Assembly (NCBI GenBank): GCA_016790965.1
Contig: JAEUNZ010000001.1
Span: 31,017-95,016, forward strand
Direction of reading: 5' to 3'
DNA: 64,000 bases
Source of the DNA: SSSZ01 sp016790965
Lineage (GTDB): Bacteria; Pseudomonadota; Gammaproteobacteria; Burkholderiales; Rhodocyclaceae
Part shown: piece by piece, positions 41,247-50,239 of the stretch
How the letters are laid out: each line of letters opens with the position of its first letter
Numbering within the stretch: the stretch's first letter is position 1
The notes under the pieces: model-generated
Told to the model about the DNA's origin: nothing
The model's database searches: none
What the model saw: the letters and a program-made list of their open reading frames with translations, nothing else
Program-made: the position numbers and the translations under genes

Positions 41247-42374
41247 ATGGAAGCACTGCGCGGGAAGCAGCCGTCCAGGAAGAAGGCGCTGCTCATCGGA
41301 GGCGGCGCGCCCAATGCCACACTGATGGCGGGAGCGCTGGTTGCCTTCATTGAAAACAAGGTGGAGTTCGACGTGGTGTCCACGGCCGGCGCCGGAGCGC
41401 TCCTGGGGCTGCTGTATCGGGCACCGATCGGCGGCGACGCCCGAAAAGCCCTGCAGCACACCACCCGCCTGGGAATCGCCGACGCCATCTACGACTGGTT
41501 GCCGGTCAATTACAAGGTATTTCTCAAGGGCGGGCCGACGGCGGACGTGTTCCGGGAGTTCCTGGCGCTCAATCCCTTCGCCGCGCACATTATTGGCCAA
41601 GGATGGAATCAAGGGGCCGAGAAGATCCTGGGGGACTGGCTGCAGCTCGTCTGGGCTTCCCTCACTCCCGGCGATACGAGCCCGTTCAGCCAGGGCCTCT
41701 GTGCCCACGTGCCTTTTGCTGAAGATGTCATCGATTTCGCGGCCCTTCCGGGGGCGCCGGGGGCGTTCTACATCAACGCCTTCAACGTCAGCCGGGGGAA
41801 GATGAGCATCTGGGGCAAGGACGAGATCACCCCGGAGCATTTTCGCGCGGCCCTCGCCTTCCCCTTCCTCTATCCGCCCTACCGCCTCGGGGGCGAAGAC
41901 TACATCGAAGGCGCGGCCATCGACACCATCAACTTCCGCGCCCTGGTCGCCGAGAAACCGGACCCCGACCCCGACGCTGCCCCGCCCGACACCTTTCTCT
42001 ACCGCGGCGAGGAACGCACTACGGGCTTGCACGAAGATCTCGACACCCTGGTGGTCTTCGACATTCTGGGCAGCGAAAAGCTGATCCGGCGGCCCGAAAA
42101 TCTCTACGACGCCTGGGTGCGTTCCATCATCACCCCTCTGGTCGCCATCGCCCGGGACGACGTGAAACTCTTCGAACGTGTCCACAACATCGACCCGGCG
42201 ACCCACCGTGCGAAGCGCCGGGTGCTCAAGGTCAAGCTGCTGGAGGGCATTGCGGAGGGTGATTGGCCAGATGTACTCGACTGGTCGGCGTCCAATCTGG
42301 AACGCCTCTACGCCATCGGCTACCGCGCCGGCCTGCGCTTCTGCGCTGAACACCCAGGCGCCCTGAACCTCTGA
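41247..42374 (+). CDS. patatin-like protein lacking catalytic residues
   Basis: 375 residues from the ATG at 41247. The glycine-rich oxyanion loop is present (LIGGGAPNATLMAGALVAF). Where patatins carry GxSxG, this protein has STAGAGAL, with Gly48 in the place of the serine; where they carry DGG or DGA, it has YIEGAAID. Both members of the Ser-Asp dyad are therefore replaced, so lipase activity is unlikely. The rest of the fold is preserved (FRAALAFPFLYPPYRLGGED). It may be a lipid-binding or regulatory pseudoenzyme. It is divergent from the COG4315/sigma genes. Confidence 0.8.
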   Translation: MEALRGKQPSRKKALLIGGGAPNATLMAGALVAFIENKVEFDVVSTAGAGALLGLLYRAPIGGDARKALQHTTRLGIADAIYDWLPVNYKVFLKGGPTADVFREFLALNPFAAHIIGQGWNQGAEKILGDWLQLVWASLTPGDTSPFSQGLCAHVPFAEDVIDFAALPGAPGAFYINAFNVSRGKMSIWGKDEITPEHFRAALAFPFLYPPYRLGGEDYIEGAAIDTINFRALVAEKPDPDPDAAPPDTFLYRGEERTTGLHEDLDTLVVFDILGSEKLIRRPENLYDAWVRSIITPLVAIARDDVKLFERVHNIDPATHRAKRRVLKVKLLEGIAEGDWPDVLDWSASNLERLYAIGYRAGLRFCAEHPGALNL

Positions 42375-42401
42375 GGCACCTGCCCGCACTGCCCGCTGCG
42401 A

Positions 42402-42505
42402 ATACTCTGCCGCATTCAAGCCGATACTTTGTCGACTTCGCCTTGCCATGCAGGAGCACTACCTTCGGCTTGTCTTCGCGTCTCGGCTTGAATGCGGCAG
42501 AGTAT
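42402..42505. repeat. 23-bp perfect inverted repeat, 58-base spacer
   Basis: The arm at 42402-42424 (ATACTCTGCCGCATTCAAGC, then CGA) recurs as an exact reverse complement at 42483-42505. The spacer of 58 bases has no open frame of note. The pair lies just after the patatin-like gene, within a 411-base gap (42375-42785) that otherwise contains a terminator hairpin and no gene. It could be the remains of a small mobile element or a long hairpin RNA. Confidence 0.75.
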
Positions 42506-42514
42506 GAAAAGGCG

Positions 42515-42545
42515 AAAGCCCCTTGTCGGGGGGGCAAGGGGCTTT
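42515..42545. terminator. 11-bp hairpin terminator
   Basis: AAAGCCCCTTG (42515-42525) pairs perfectly with CAAGGGGCTTT (42535-42545). On the minus strand the stem is followed by CGCCTTTT. It is placed between the patatin-like gene and the acetoacetate-CoA ligase gene and probably ends transcripts from the left. Confidence 0.6.
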
Positions 42546-42785
42546 CAAGGCGACCCGTCAGGAGGTGGGAGGGGGAGGGCCGCCTAGGCCAACCCGGAGG
42601 TCAGCGCATGAGTGCAAGATACCGGTCCGCCAGTCCGGGCTCAAGTAACGGTTTGCAACAGTGTGTAGCGCTGTGTGGGGGCCGTCGCCCTTGACAGGGG
42701 GATGCCCCGGGGGCGTATCGTTTGCCGCTGCCGGTCGGCCTTCCCGAGGATTCGCCGGAATTGCCATATTGTCACCGGAGACGCC

Positions 42786-44723
42786 ATGATCTCATCCGCC
42801 CCCCTGCCCCTGTGGACGCCCCGTAACCCGGAACGGACGACCCTCGCCGCCTGGATGAATGCCCTGGATATGGCGGATTACGAGTCCCTGTGGCGCTGGT
42901 CGGTGGAGCGGCCCGAGGAATTCTGGGACCGTGTGTGGGACGAATTCGGCGTGGTCGGCGACAAGGGCGGGACGGTGCTGGCGGACGGTGCGCTCATGCC
43001 GGGCGCCCGCTGGTTTCCCGAGGCGAGGATCAATTTTGCGGAGAACCTCCTCGCGGCGCCGGGTGACGGAGACGCCCTGGTTTTCTGGGGCGAGGATAAG
43101 CTGCAGCAGCGCTGGGACCATGCCCGCCTTCGGGATACCGTCGGGCGTTGCGCGCGGGTTCTGAGCCGGGCCGGAGTCGGGGTCGGGGATCGGGTGGCGG
43201 CCTATCTGCCCAATCTGCCCGAAGCGCTGGTGGCCATGCTCGCCACGGCGTCCCTGGGGGCCGTCTGGTCGTCGGCCTCGCCCGATTTTGGCGTCCAGGG
43301 CGTTCTCGACCGCTTCGGCCAAATCGAGCCTAAAGTGCTGCTCTGTGTGGACGGCTACTGGTACAACGGCAAGGCGGTGGATTGCCGCGGCAAGAACGCC
43401 GAAGTCGCCGCTCGGCTCAAGGGCCTGAGTCTCGTCCTGGTCGTGCCCTACCTGGCGGAGAGCCCCGATCTGGGGGCGCTTCCCGGTGCGCAGTCCTGGC
43501 CGGAGGCCCTGGCTGCCGCCGATGCGGGCCCGCCGGAATTCCTGCGGGTGCCCTTCGACCACCCGCTCTTCATCCTATATTCCAGTGGCACCACCGGAGT
43601 GCCCAAGTGCATCGTCCACGGGCATGGGGGCACCCTGCTGCAACACCTGAAGGAGCACCGCCTGCACGGCGACCTGCGCCCCGGCGACCGCCTGTTCTAC
43701 TACACCACCTGCGGTTGGATGATGTGGAACTGGCTGATGAGCGGCCTCGCTTCCGGCGCCACCCTGCTGCTCTACGACGGCAGTCCCTTTGCCGGAGACG
43801 GGACGATCCTCTTCGATTACGCTCAGGCCGAGGGTATGACCCACTTCGGCACCTCGGCCAAATTCATCGACGCCGCCGCCAAGATGGGCCTCCACCCGGC
43901 CCGGACGCACCGCCTGGACGCCTTGCGGGCGGTCTTCTCCACCGGCAGCCCCCTGTCGCCGGAAGGCTTCGACTGGGTCTATCGGGAACTGAAGGAGGAC
44001 GTGCTGTTGGCATCCATTTCCGGTGGCACGGACATCATCTCCTGCTTCGTCCTGGGGAACCCTGCCTTGTCTGTCCATCGCGGCGAAATCCAGTGCCGCG
44101 GCCTGGGCATGGCAGTGGAGGTCTTCGACGAGGACGGCCGGCCGGTGCGCGAACAGAAGGGTGAACTGGTGTGCACGCTGCCCTTCCCGTCCATGCCGGT
44201 CGGCTTCTGGAACGACCCGGACGGCAGCAAGTATCGCGCCGCCTACTTCGAGCGCTTTCCCGGCGTCTGGTGCCATGGTGACTATTCAGAAATCACGGCC
44301 CGTGGCGGCATCGTCATCTACGGCCGTTCCGACGCCACCCTCAACCCCGGCGGCGTGCGCATCGGCACGGCGGAAATCTACCGCCAAGTGGAGCAACTTC
44401 CCGAAATTCTCGAATCCCTGGTGATTGGACAGGACTGGGAGGGGGACTTGCGGGTGGTACTCTTCGTCAAGCTCGCGGCGGGAGCGATCCTTGACGATGC
44501 CCTGCGGGAACGGATCAAGGCGCATATCCGCAACACCACCACGCCACGCCATGTCCCAGCGCGCATCGTCGAAGTCGGTGATATTCCGCGGACCAAATCG
44601 GGCAAGATTGTCGAGTTGGCGGTACGCAATGTGGTCCACGGCCAGGCCGTGAAAAACATGGAAGCCCTGGCCAATCCCGAAGCCTTGCAGTTCTACCGTG
44701 ACCGCCCGGAGTTGGGGACTTGA
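42786..44723 (+). CDS. acetoacetate-CoA ligase
   Basis: 645 residues, ATP-dependent enzyme of the acyl-adenylate-forming family. The N-terminal ACS-like domain (MADYESLWRWSVERPEEFWD) is followed by the P-loop-like LFILYSSGTTGVPKCIVHGHGG and the adenylate motif YGRSDATLNPGGVRIGTAEIY; the acetylatable Lys is in the final KSGKIVELAVRNVVHG. Size and motifs fit acetoacetyl-CoA synthetases, which salvage acetoacetate, often tied to polyhydroxybutyrate use. The ATG at 42786 is preceded by CACCGGAGACGCC. Confidence 0.92.
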   Translation: MISSAPLPLWTPRNPERTTLAAWMNALDMADYESLWRWSVERPEEFWDRVWDEFGVVGDKGGTVLADGALMPGARWFPEARINFAENLLAAPGDGDALVFWGEDKLQQRWDHARLRDTVGRCARVLSRAGVGVGDRVAAYLPNLPEALVAMLATASLGAVWSSASPDFGVQGVLDRFGQIEPKVLLCVDGYWYNGKAVDCRGKNAEVAARLKGLSLVLVVPYLAESPDLGALPGAQSWPEALAAADAGPPEFLRVPFDHPLFILYSSGTTGVPKCIVHGHGGTLLQHLKEHRLHGDLRPGDRLFYYTTCGWMMWNWLMSGLASGATLLLYDGSPFAGDGTILFDYAQAEGMTHFGTSAKFIDAAAKMGLHPARTHRLDALRAVFSTGSPLSPEGFDWVYRELKEDVLLASISGGTDIISCFVLGNPALSVHRGEIQCRGLGMAVEVFDEDGRPVREQKGELVCTLPFPSMPVGFWNDPDGSKYRAAYFERFPGVWCHGDYSEITARGGIVIYGRSDATLNPGGVRIGTAEIYRQVEQLPEILESLVIGQDWEGDLRVVLFVKLAAGAILDDALRERIKAHIRNTTTPRHVPARIVEVGDIPRTKSGKIVELAVRNVVHGQAVKNMEALANPEALQFYRDRPELGT

Positions 44724-45000
44724 GCAGATCCCTTGGCGATGCGGCACAGGGAAGTACAAAACGGCGTTTCGAGTTGGTGAAGATGGCCGCCCATCCCTGC
44801 CGGCTCGGCGACGCTTCGTGAAACTCGCGGCGCCCAGGGGCAGTGCCGTCCCAGGGAAGAGGACGGCATCCCGCTATCGCTCCCGGTCGAGGCCAACGGG
44901 AGCCGAAGGACTGCTCAATCGCTCGTCCTCCTTTGGAGGGATGGCGAGCATTGCGGGGCGGGGCTAAAGTGCGCAGAATTCTCTGGGGGCCGTTGTAGCG

Positions 45001-45759
45001 ATGCGTATTTCCCTCGTGCGGACCATCGCGCTCTTCATCCTGATCGTTCATGAAACCGCCAACGCGGACTGTGGCGATTTGCGTCCCTACGCCGATCTCA
45101 CAGGATGCGATTTCTCGCGCATGAATTTGGCAGGCAAGGATCTGCGTGGGGCGCGACTGACCGGCGCCAAGCTGGAAAACGCGAATCTTCGCGGAGTCGA
45201 CCTGAGCGGCGCAGATCTGCGCAAGGCCAATGCCAAGTGGGCTCATTTCGAAGAATCGCGTCTGGTCGAGGCGGACCTGCGCGATGCCGATCTCTTTCAC
45301 GCAATATTCGACCGTGCCGACCTGAGTCGTGCCAAGCTGCGCGGGGCCTATCTGTTTGGGGCGAACCTGATTGGCGCTCGGGCGCGTGGCGCCGATTTTG
45401 CCCAGGCCTATCTCAAGGACATCCTGATGGAGGGCATAGACCTGTCGGGGGGGTCGCTGCAGGACTGCTATGCCTTTCGTAGCGTCCTGATGGACGCCAA
45501 ACTGGTGGGAACCGATCTCTCGGGCGCAGACCTGACCGGTGCTGCGGCCGAGCGTGCGGATTTTTCCAAGGCGCGCCTCCATCGCACCCGGCTTTCCGGG
45601 GCGACGCTACGTGAGGCGGAATTCGCCTCTGCGGACTTGCTCGATGCAGATTTTGCCCATGCCGATTTGTGGAACGCCCGCTTCGATCGGGTAACCAACC
45701 TGCCCGCGTCTCTGACCGAAGCCCTCTCGGAGGCCTTCACCGGCAGGGCAAAGCCTTGA
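45001..45759 (+). CDS. secreted pentapeptide-repeat protein
   Basis: 252 residues. Signal peptide at about 1-22 (VRTIALFILIVHETANA). The mature protein is almost entirely A(D/N)Lxx pentapeptide repeats (about 38 in series, for example NLAGKDLRGARLTGAKLENA), which fold as a right-handed square beta-helix. There is one cysteine pair near the N-terminus (CGDLRPYADLTGC). Location is periplasmic or extracellular. Function is unknown; relatives serve in protein protection or binding. The 276 bases before it contain no convincing gene. Confidence 0.85.
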   Translation: MRISLVRTIALFILIVHETANADCGDLRPYADLTGCDFSRMNLAGKDLRGARLTGAKLENANLRGVDLSGADLRKANAKWAHFEESRLVEADLRDADLFHAIFDRADLSRAKLRGAYLFGANLIGARARGADFAQAYLKDILMEGIDLSGGSLQDCYAFRSVLMDAKLVGTDLSGADLTGAAAERADFSKARLHRTRLSGATLREAEFASADLLDADFAHADLWNARFDRVTNLPASLTEALSEAFTGRAKP

Positions 45760-45850
45760 ACCGACACGTCCCTCCCCACCCGCTTGCGCCAAGGGTGTGC
45801 CCCCGGTGAGGGATCGCGAGGGCCCGCCTTTTCGTGGGACGCTTACCTGC

Positions 45851-46489
45851 TCAGACTTGATCCAGGCGATCCAGGGATGCCAGGGTTGCAATGAGCCCCT
45901 CGACTCCCGTTGTCCGTGCTTCCTCAACGAGCCGGGAACGGTACTTGAGGAAGAGGCTTTGCTCCTCGACGGCGACGTTGATTAACTTCCAGCCGCCATC
46001 TTCGCGGACGAGTTGATAGTCAATCTTGGTGTGGCGGTGCCCGGGTTCCGAGATGTGCGTGCGGATGGTCGCCTCCTCAGACTCCGTGTCAGTCTGCTCG
46101 GCTTCGCGGAAGGGTTCGATGAAGAGGCGGGCACCACGGTGATCCTGGGCCGCGAGATTTTCTGCATAGGTCCGGAGAAGGAGGCGGCGGAACTCGGTGC
46201 TGAGCCGTTCCCGCTGGGCTTCCGTCGCGACCGCCCAAACTCGTCCCGTGGCTTCTTCGGTAAGACGCCGAAAATCGATGTGGGGCGCGATCTCCCGCTC
46301 GGCCATGCGGCGCAGCGCGCGGGTATTCGAACTTTCCGCGAGGGCTGACAAAGCGGCTCCAGCGGTCCGGCGGACGTCTGTTTCCGGGTTGGACCCTGCC
46401 GCCGAAGCCGCGCCAGCCAGTGCCAGCGAGCTCAGGGCGATGAATTGATGGATATTCCGTTTGAACCTCAGGTTTCGTTTCTGTGTCAT
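45851..46489 (-). CDS. MlaC/Ttg2D-family phospholipid-binding protein
   Basis: 212 residues from the ATG at 46489, chosen because GGAGA lies 5 bases before it (an ATG four codons upstream is weaker). Signal peptide through about residue 30 (IALSSLALAGAASAAG). The body matches MlaC proteins: IAPHIDFRRLTEEATGRVWA, RLSTEFRRLLLRTYAENLA and KIDYQLVREDGGWKLINVAV. MlaC carries phospholipids across the periplasm. It is a paralogue of the gene at 47766 and lies outside a complete mla operon. The His/Gly-rich and DUF1134 genes lie between the two copies. Confidence 0.87.
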   Translation of the reverse strand: MTQKRNLRFKRNIHQFIALSSLALAGAASAAGSNPETDVRRTAGAALSALAESSNTRALRRMAEREIAPHIDFRRLTEEATGRVWAVATEAQRERLSTEFRRLLLRTYAENLAAQDHRGARLFIEPFREAEQTDTESEEATIRTHISEPGHRHTKIDYQLVREDGGWKLINVAVEEQSLFLKYRSRLVEEARTTGVEGLIATLASLDRLDQV

Positions 46490-46667
46490 TGGGGTCTCCA
46501 TAGGGGTTTTTGAACTCCACGCCGTGCCGGCTCGCTCGGGTATCGAGTTCCGGAAGGCGCTAGGCGGCTGCTACAAGAAGTCACGCAAGGTCCGTCACCC
46601 CAGCCGAAAGGGGGTGCGGCGTGGACCGCTCCGGCTGGGTTCGATCTTTCGAACGAGGTGGCCGTTT

Positions 46668-47129
46668 TCAGTCCCGGTCGTGGCCATGGCCATGGCCATG
46701 GCCGTGGCCCCGACCGTGACCGTCTCCACGATCACGATCGTGCGGGCCACCCCGCTCGTCATGGCGATCATGGCCGTCATCCCGGCCATGTCGCTCCCGA
46801 TAGCGGGGAGCGAACTCGCGGCTGTACCAGTCATCCCGGACGAAATAGACGCGCTCTCCGCAAGCACCGTAGGCCGCACAGTGCTTGGACCAATGCTTGG
46901 CATGGCCGGGAGGAACGCGCAAATAGACGGGCGGTCCTGCCACCGGTGCGGGCGCAATCACCAAAGGACGCTGATAGATTAGGACGGGAGGCGGGTAACC
47001 ACCGATGTCGATACGTCCGTAGAAACCCGGTTGTCCAATACTGATGGACACGCCGACGTCCGCGCCCTGACTGGACATGCTGAGGCTCGCTGCCGTAAAG
47101 GCGAGAACGAGAGTGGGGATCTTCATCAT
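46668..47129 (-). CDS. secreted His/Gly-rich protein
   Basis: 153 residues. Signal peptide at 1-23 (LVLAFTAASLSMSSQGADV). A middle part contains PPPVLIYQRPLVIAPAP and PPVYLRVPPGHAKHWSKHC, a pattern of small exported proteins found in many betaproteobacteria. The C-terminal 45 residues are mostly His, Arg, Asp and Gly, ending in HGHGHGHGHD. Nickel, zinc or copper binding is likely by composition. It follows the DUF1134 gene by 11 bases. Low-complexity sequence makes family assignment weak. Confidence 0.7.
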   Translation of the reverse strand: MMKIPTLVLAFTAASLSMSSQGADVGVSISIGQPGFYGRIDIGGYPPPVLIYQRPLVIAPAPVAGPPVYLRVPPGHAKHWSKHCAAYGACGERVYFVRDDWYSREFAPRYRERHGRDDGHDRHDERGGPHDRDRGDGHGRGHGHGHGHGHDRD

Positions 47130-47140
47130 GGGGGCTCCTT

Positions 47141-47740
47141 CTACAAGGGGTTGAGCGTCTTGGTCAGGGTGTAATGGGTATAGCCGATGCTCGCACCGGC
47201 GCGCAGTCCCACGCCGAGGCGGATGGGGGCCAAGATCGTGTCATCGCGTTGCTGGTAATTAACCCCCGCGCCGCCGACGTAATAGACGCTTCCGTCTACC
47301 GACGGAAAACGCTTGAGGAGGTCTTCGGTTTTATGGGCGTGGTAAACCAGGACGAAGACTTTGGAGGCATTGCCGCCGAGATCGAAGCCGATGGACGGAC
47401 CTTGCCAGAATATTCGTGACCCGCCGCCGTGTTTGAAGGCGAGTTGGCCCTCGCCGTACCGCAGGCCGATGGTGGCCGCGCCGGCCACCTCCTCCCCCTT
47501 GATGTAGCCGCTTGGGCGACCCTGTTCCTTGAATGCCTTGGCGATGACCTTCCCCAGGCCTTCGGTGGTGTCCCCTAAAAAATCGCTGGCGGCCTTGAGA
47601 ATCGAGTCCTCGTCGAAACCCTCGTTCTCTGGCGCATTGGCCCAGGTGGCATGCGGCACGGAAATCAGGGCGCTGGCAATGCCCAGGGCCCAGTATTTGG
47701 CAAACGTTCTTCGGGAAACCGTCTTCTGTGGGGAGTTCAT
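47141..47740 (-). CDS. DUF1134 protein with Tat signal
   Basis: 199 residues. The N-terminus has the twin-arginine motif VSRRTFAKYWALG followed by a hydrophobic stretch, so export is probably by the Tat route. The body shows the DUF1134 pattern: SGYIKGEEVAGAATIGLRYG, FWQGPSIGFDLGGNASKVFV and APIRLGVGLRAGASIGY. Alphaproteobacterial members (EipA) are periplasmic envelope integrity proteins. Here it lies between two MlaC-like genes, supporting a role in envelope lipid homeostasis (inference). Confidence 0.82.
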   Translation of the reverse strand: MNSPQKTVSRRTFAKYWALGIASALISVPHATWANAPENEGFDEDSILKAASDFLGDTTEGLGKVIAKAFKEQGRPSGYIKGEEVAGAATIGLRYGEGQLAFKHGGGSRIFWQGPSIGFDLGGNASKVFVLVYHAHKTEDLLKRFPSVDGSVYYVGGAGVNYQQRDDTILAPIRLGVGLRAGASIGYTHYTLTKTLNPL

Positions 47741-47765
47741 TGTTCTCTCCTTATCCGTTGTCGGA

Positions 47766-48386
47766 TCAAGCGCTCTGACGATTCTTTTCGCTCAGCGCAC
47801 GGATGATGCCTTCCACGCCGCCTTCCTTCGCCTGGGTCGCGAACCAGTCGCGATAATTGGTTACCAGGCTGATGTTTTCGACCATGACGTCGACGACCTT
47901 CCAGCCGGTTTCATTCCTGGCCATACGGTAGTCGATGGCGATTGGGCGGCGTCCCGGTTCGGTGACCTTGGTCCTTACCGTCGTTTCGTCTCCCGGAGAC
48001 ACGGGAGACGGCTGGACGGCCACCTGCGTCGCGCCGTGGTTGGCGGCATTCAGCGATTTGGTGTAACTGCGGACCAGCAGGCGCTGGAATTCGCTGACCA
48101 ACAGCTCCTGCTGTGCTGGCGTCGCTTGTGCCCATACCCGACCGGCAGCCAGTTGGGTCATGCGGCGGAAGTCGAAGTGGGGAACAACCTTTGATTGTGC
48201 GATCTGGCGCAGGGTGGCTGGTTCCGGATTGCTGGCAATTGCGGCCAGCACGTCCTGGGTCGTCTCACGGACGACCGCATCGGGCGTCTCGTCAGCCGCT
48301 CCCGCGGCGCTGGCGATGGCGAGCGCACTCACCACGAGGAATTTACGAATGTTCCGATTGAATCGCAGATATCGCTTCTCGGTCAT
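47766..48386 (-). CDS. MlaC/Ttg2D-family phospholipid-binding protein (second copy)
   Basis: 206 residues from the ATG at 48386. Signal peptide KFLVVSALAIASAAGAAD. It shares with the copy at 45851 the segments HFDFRRMTQLAAGRVWAQAT and EFQRLLVRSYTKSLN, and even the start (TEKRYLRFNRNIRKFL against TQKRNLRFKRNIHQFI), which shows duplication followed by divergence. It is the first gene of the set MlaC-like, DUF1134, His-rich, MlaC-like. A periplasmic lipid carrier role is expected. Confidence 0.87.
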   Translation of the reverse strand: MTEKRYLRFNRNIRKFLVVSALAIASAAGAADETPDAVVRETTQDVLAAIASNPEPATLRQIAQSKVVPHFDFRRMTQLAAGRVWAQATPAQQELLVSEFQRLLVRSYTKSLNAANHGATQVAVQPSPVSPGDETTVRTKVTEPGRRPIAIDYRMARNETGWKVVDVMVENISLVTNYRDWFATQAKEGGVEGIIRALSEKNRQSA

Positions 48387-48599
48387 GTTGAATCCTCCAT
48401 TCAAGGCCGGGCGGAGCGCCGGACCGAAGGCTCACTCTAGGCCGAGCGGACGAGGGTCGAGGTAATCATCCGTAACAGCAAGTAAGCCACTCTCTCGGTA
48501 GGTCTCGGTACTATCCTCCCGAACCGACCGGTGCTGGGGAAGGTATTGCCCTATGGCTTCCGGCCACAGAATCGACGATGACTTTGGCGTGCGACCGAC

Positions 48600-49163
48600 T
48601 CAGCGAGATCTGTGTTGTGTTCCGAGAGTGTGCGGGGGGCCAGCCTGTCTAGGCCGGTGAAACCAGGCCGCTGCCAGGAGAATGGGGGCTGTTGCCAGGC
48701 TGGCAGCCCAGACGGGTGCCAGAGTGGATTGGAGCCAATCGGCAGGCCCACCGGCGGCGAGGGCAAGCTGATGGGCGAACCAGAGCAGTGAACCTGAGAG
48801 GGCGAGGAACATGCCCCAGCGGCCGAATTGCCGGGCCGAGGATTCCCTCTCGCCGCAGTCCGCCGCGGGTTTCCAGGGCAGACTTCCCGCCAGCGCGCCT
48901 CCCAGGCGTTTTGCCGCTGACCATACCAGTGCGACGAGCAACCCGAACCAGAATGCGATTTCAACCAGATGGGGCCAATGGGCCTTCATGAAGCCGTAGC
49001 CGTCCACGCTGTCGGTCCCTTCCGGAAGCAGCGCGATGCCTGCGCCACAACCCAACGCCACGACGAGGGCAGCGATGACCGCCCCGCGCAGTTGGCCTGC
49101 CCAGTAATGGAACTCTGCGTCCACGTCTGAATTGATAGGCAGTCGATCGAGCAGCTTGTACAT
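48600..49163 (-). CDS. hypothetical membrane protein
   Basis: 187 residues with four predicted helices (about 28-46, AVIAALVVALGCGAGIALL; 66-84, LVEIAFWFGLLVALVW; 117-136, MFLALSGSLLWFAHQLAL; 147-165, PVWAASLATAPILLAAA). An AGGAGG ribosome binding site precedes the ATG. No family is recognised. Single gene between two intergenic regions; the coding composition is convincing. The C-terminal tail (RPRQAGPPHTLGTQHRSR) is basic. Confidence 0.6.
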   Translation of the reverse strand: MYKLLDRLPINSDVDAEFHYWAGQLRGAVIAALVVALGCGAGIALLPEGTDSVDGYGFMKAHWPHLVEIAFWFGLLVALVWSAAKRLGGALAGSLPWKPAADCGERESSARQFGRWGMFLALSGSLLWFAHQLALAAGGPADWLQSTLAPVWAASLATAPILLAAAWFHRPRQAGPPHTLGTQHRSR

Positions 49164-49333
49164 GGGGCCTCCTTGCGCAGAAGATTCCCTGCCGCGCTTT
49201 CCGCCCTTCCTGACCTACCCTGGCCCCGGCGCAGGATTCAACCCTTCCGGTCGGGGCATAGAGACTCCCGGTACGGCGGAAACCCGGTAGACCGGCAATA
49301 GCGCCGGGCGTTCGCAGCTATGGCGGACGCTTT

Positions 49334-50239
49334 TCAACCGCCCTTGCGCCGTGCCCTGGGGTGGGCGGCGTCGTAGACCTTGGCCAGGTGTTGGAAGTCG
49401 AGGTGGGTATAGACCTGGGTCGAGGCAATGCTGGAGTGGCCCAGCATTTCCTGCACCGCCCGCAAGTCGCCCGAAGATTGCAGGACGTGGGAGGCGAAGG
49501 AATGGCGCAGCATGTGGGGATGGACGTGGCGCGGCAGGCCGGCCTGCCGGGCGTGGCGTTCGAGGCGTGCTTCGACCACCCGGGGATGGATGCGGCGGCC
49601 GCGCCGGCCCACGAAAAGGGCGGTCTCGTCCGCGCTGGCCAGGCTCTCGCGCAGGAGGCGCCAGGCGCTTAGCGCCTCGCGGGCCTTGCGACCGACAGGG
49701 ACGATGCGGGTCTTGCCCCGTTTGCCAGTGACACGGACTTCGTCATCGGCAAGCAGGCCCTCGAGATCATTCCACTGCAAGCTGACCAATTCCGCCAGGC
49801 GCAGACCGGAAGAGTAGAAGAGCTCGAACATGGCCCGGTCCCGGGCCTGGACCGCCGGGTCGTCATCTTGCGTCGGTTCGTCGAGCAGTCGGGCGGTTTC
49901 GTCGGCGGAAAGGGCTTTGGGCAGCCGCTTGGGCGAGCGGGGCGGCTTCACGCCATCGCAGGGGTTGCCCGCAACCCCGCCCCTCCGGCCAAGCCAGGCG
50001 AAAAAGCCTCGCCAGGCGGAGAGATGGCGGGCCAGAGAACGCCCCGCCAGACCGCCGCCGTGCAGCTGGGCCAGGAACTGCCGCAGATGATGGCCGCCCA
50101 GCTGTTCCAGCGGAACTGCTCCCGCAAGGGCGAGCAGCTTTTCCAGATCGCGGCGGTAGGCGGCGACCGTATGGGGCGACTGGCGCCGCTGCTCGGCCAG
50201 TTCGGCCAGATATTCAGCGACGGCTGCTTTGGCCGTCAC
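49334..50239 (-). CDS. xerC: tyrosine recombinase XerC
   Basis: 301 residues. The N-terminal SAM-like domain begins with YLAELAEQRRQSPHTVAAYR. The catalytic set is complete: Arg in SSGLRLAELVSL, the HPHMLRHSFASHVL box, His in EMLGHSSIASTQ and the nucleophile Tyr in QVYTHLDFQHL. XerC acts with XerD at dif to resolve chromosome dimers. It is the third gene of dapF-DUF484-xerC, with 4-base overlaps, a conserved proteobacterial order, so this is the housekeeping XerC and not an integron or phage integrase. Confidence 0.95.
   Translation of the reverse strand: MTAKAAVAEYLAELAEQRRQSPHTVAAYRRDLEKLLALAGAVPLEQLGGHHLRQFLAQLHGGGLAGRSLARHLSAWRGFFAWLGRRGGVAGNPCDGVKPPRSPKRLPKALSADETARLLDEPTQDDDPAVQARDRAMFELFYSSGLRLAELVSLQWNDLEGLLADDEVRVTGKRGKTRIVPVGRKAREALSAWRLLRESLASADETALFVGRRGRRIHPRVVEARLERHARQAGLPRHVHPHMLRHSFASHVLQSSGDLRAVQEMLGHSSIASTQVYTHLDFQHLAKVYDAAHPRARRKGG

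Noticed and set aside
42560..42680. Possible tRNA or small RNA after the hairpin
   Set aside because: A GTCCGGGCTCAAG-like stretch was examined but no cloverleaf could be built.
44698..45000. Possible small gene before the pentapeptide-repeat gene
   Set aside because: A 89-codon frame exists but starts inside the acetoacetate-CoA ligase and has no ribosome binding site or coding character.
49334..50239. Tyrosine recombinase as the integron or an island integrase
   Set aside because: Its place in dapF-DUF484-xerC with 4-base overlaps identifies the chromosomal XerC.
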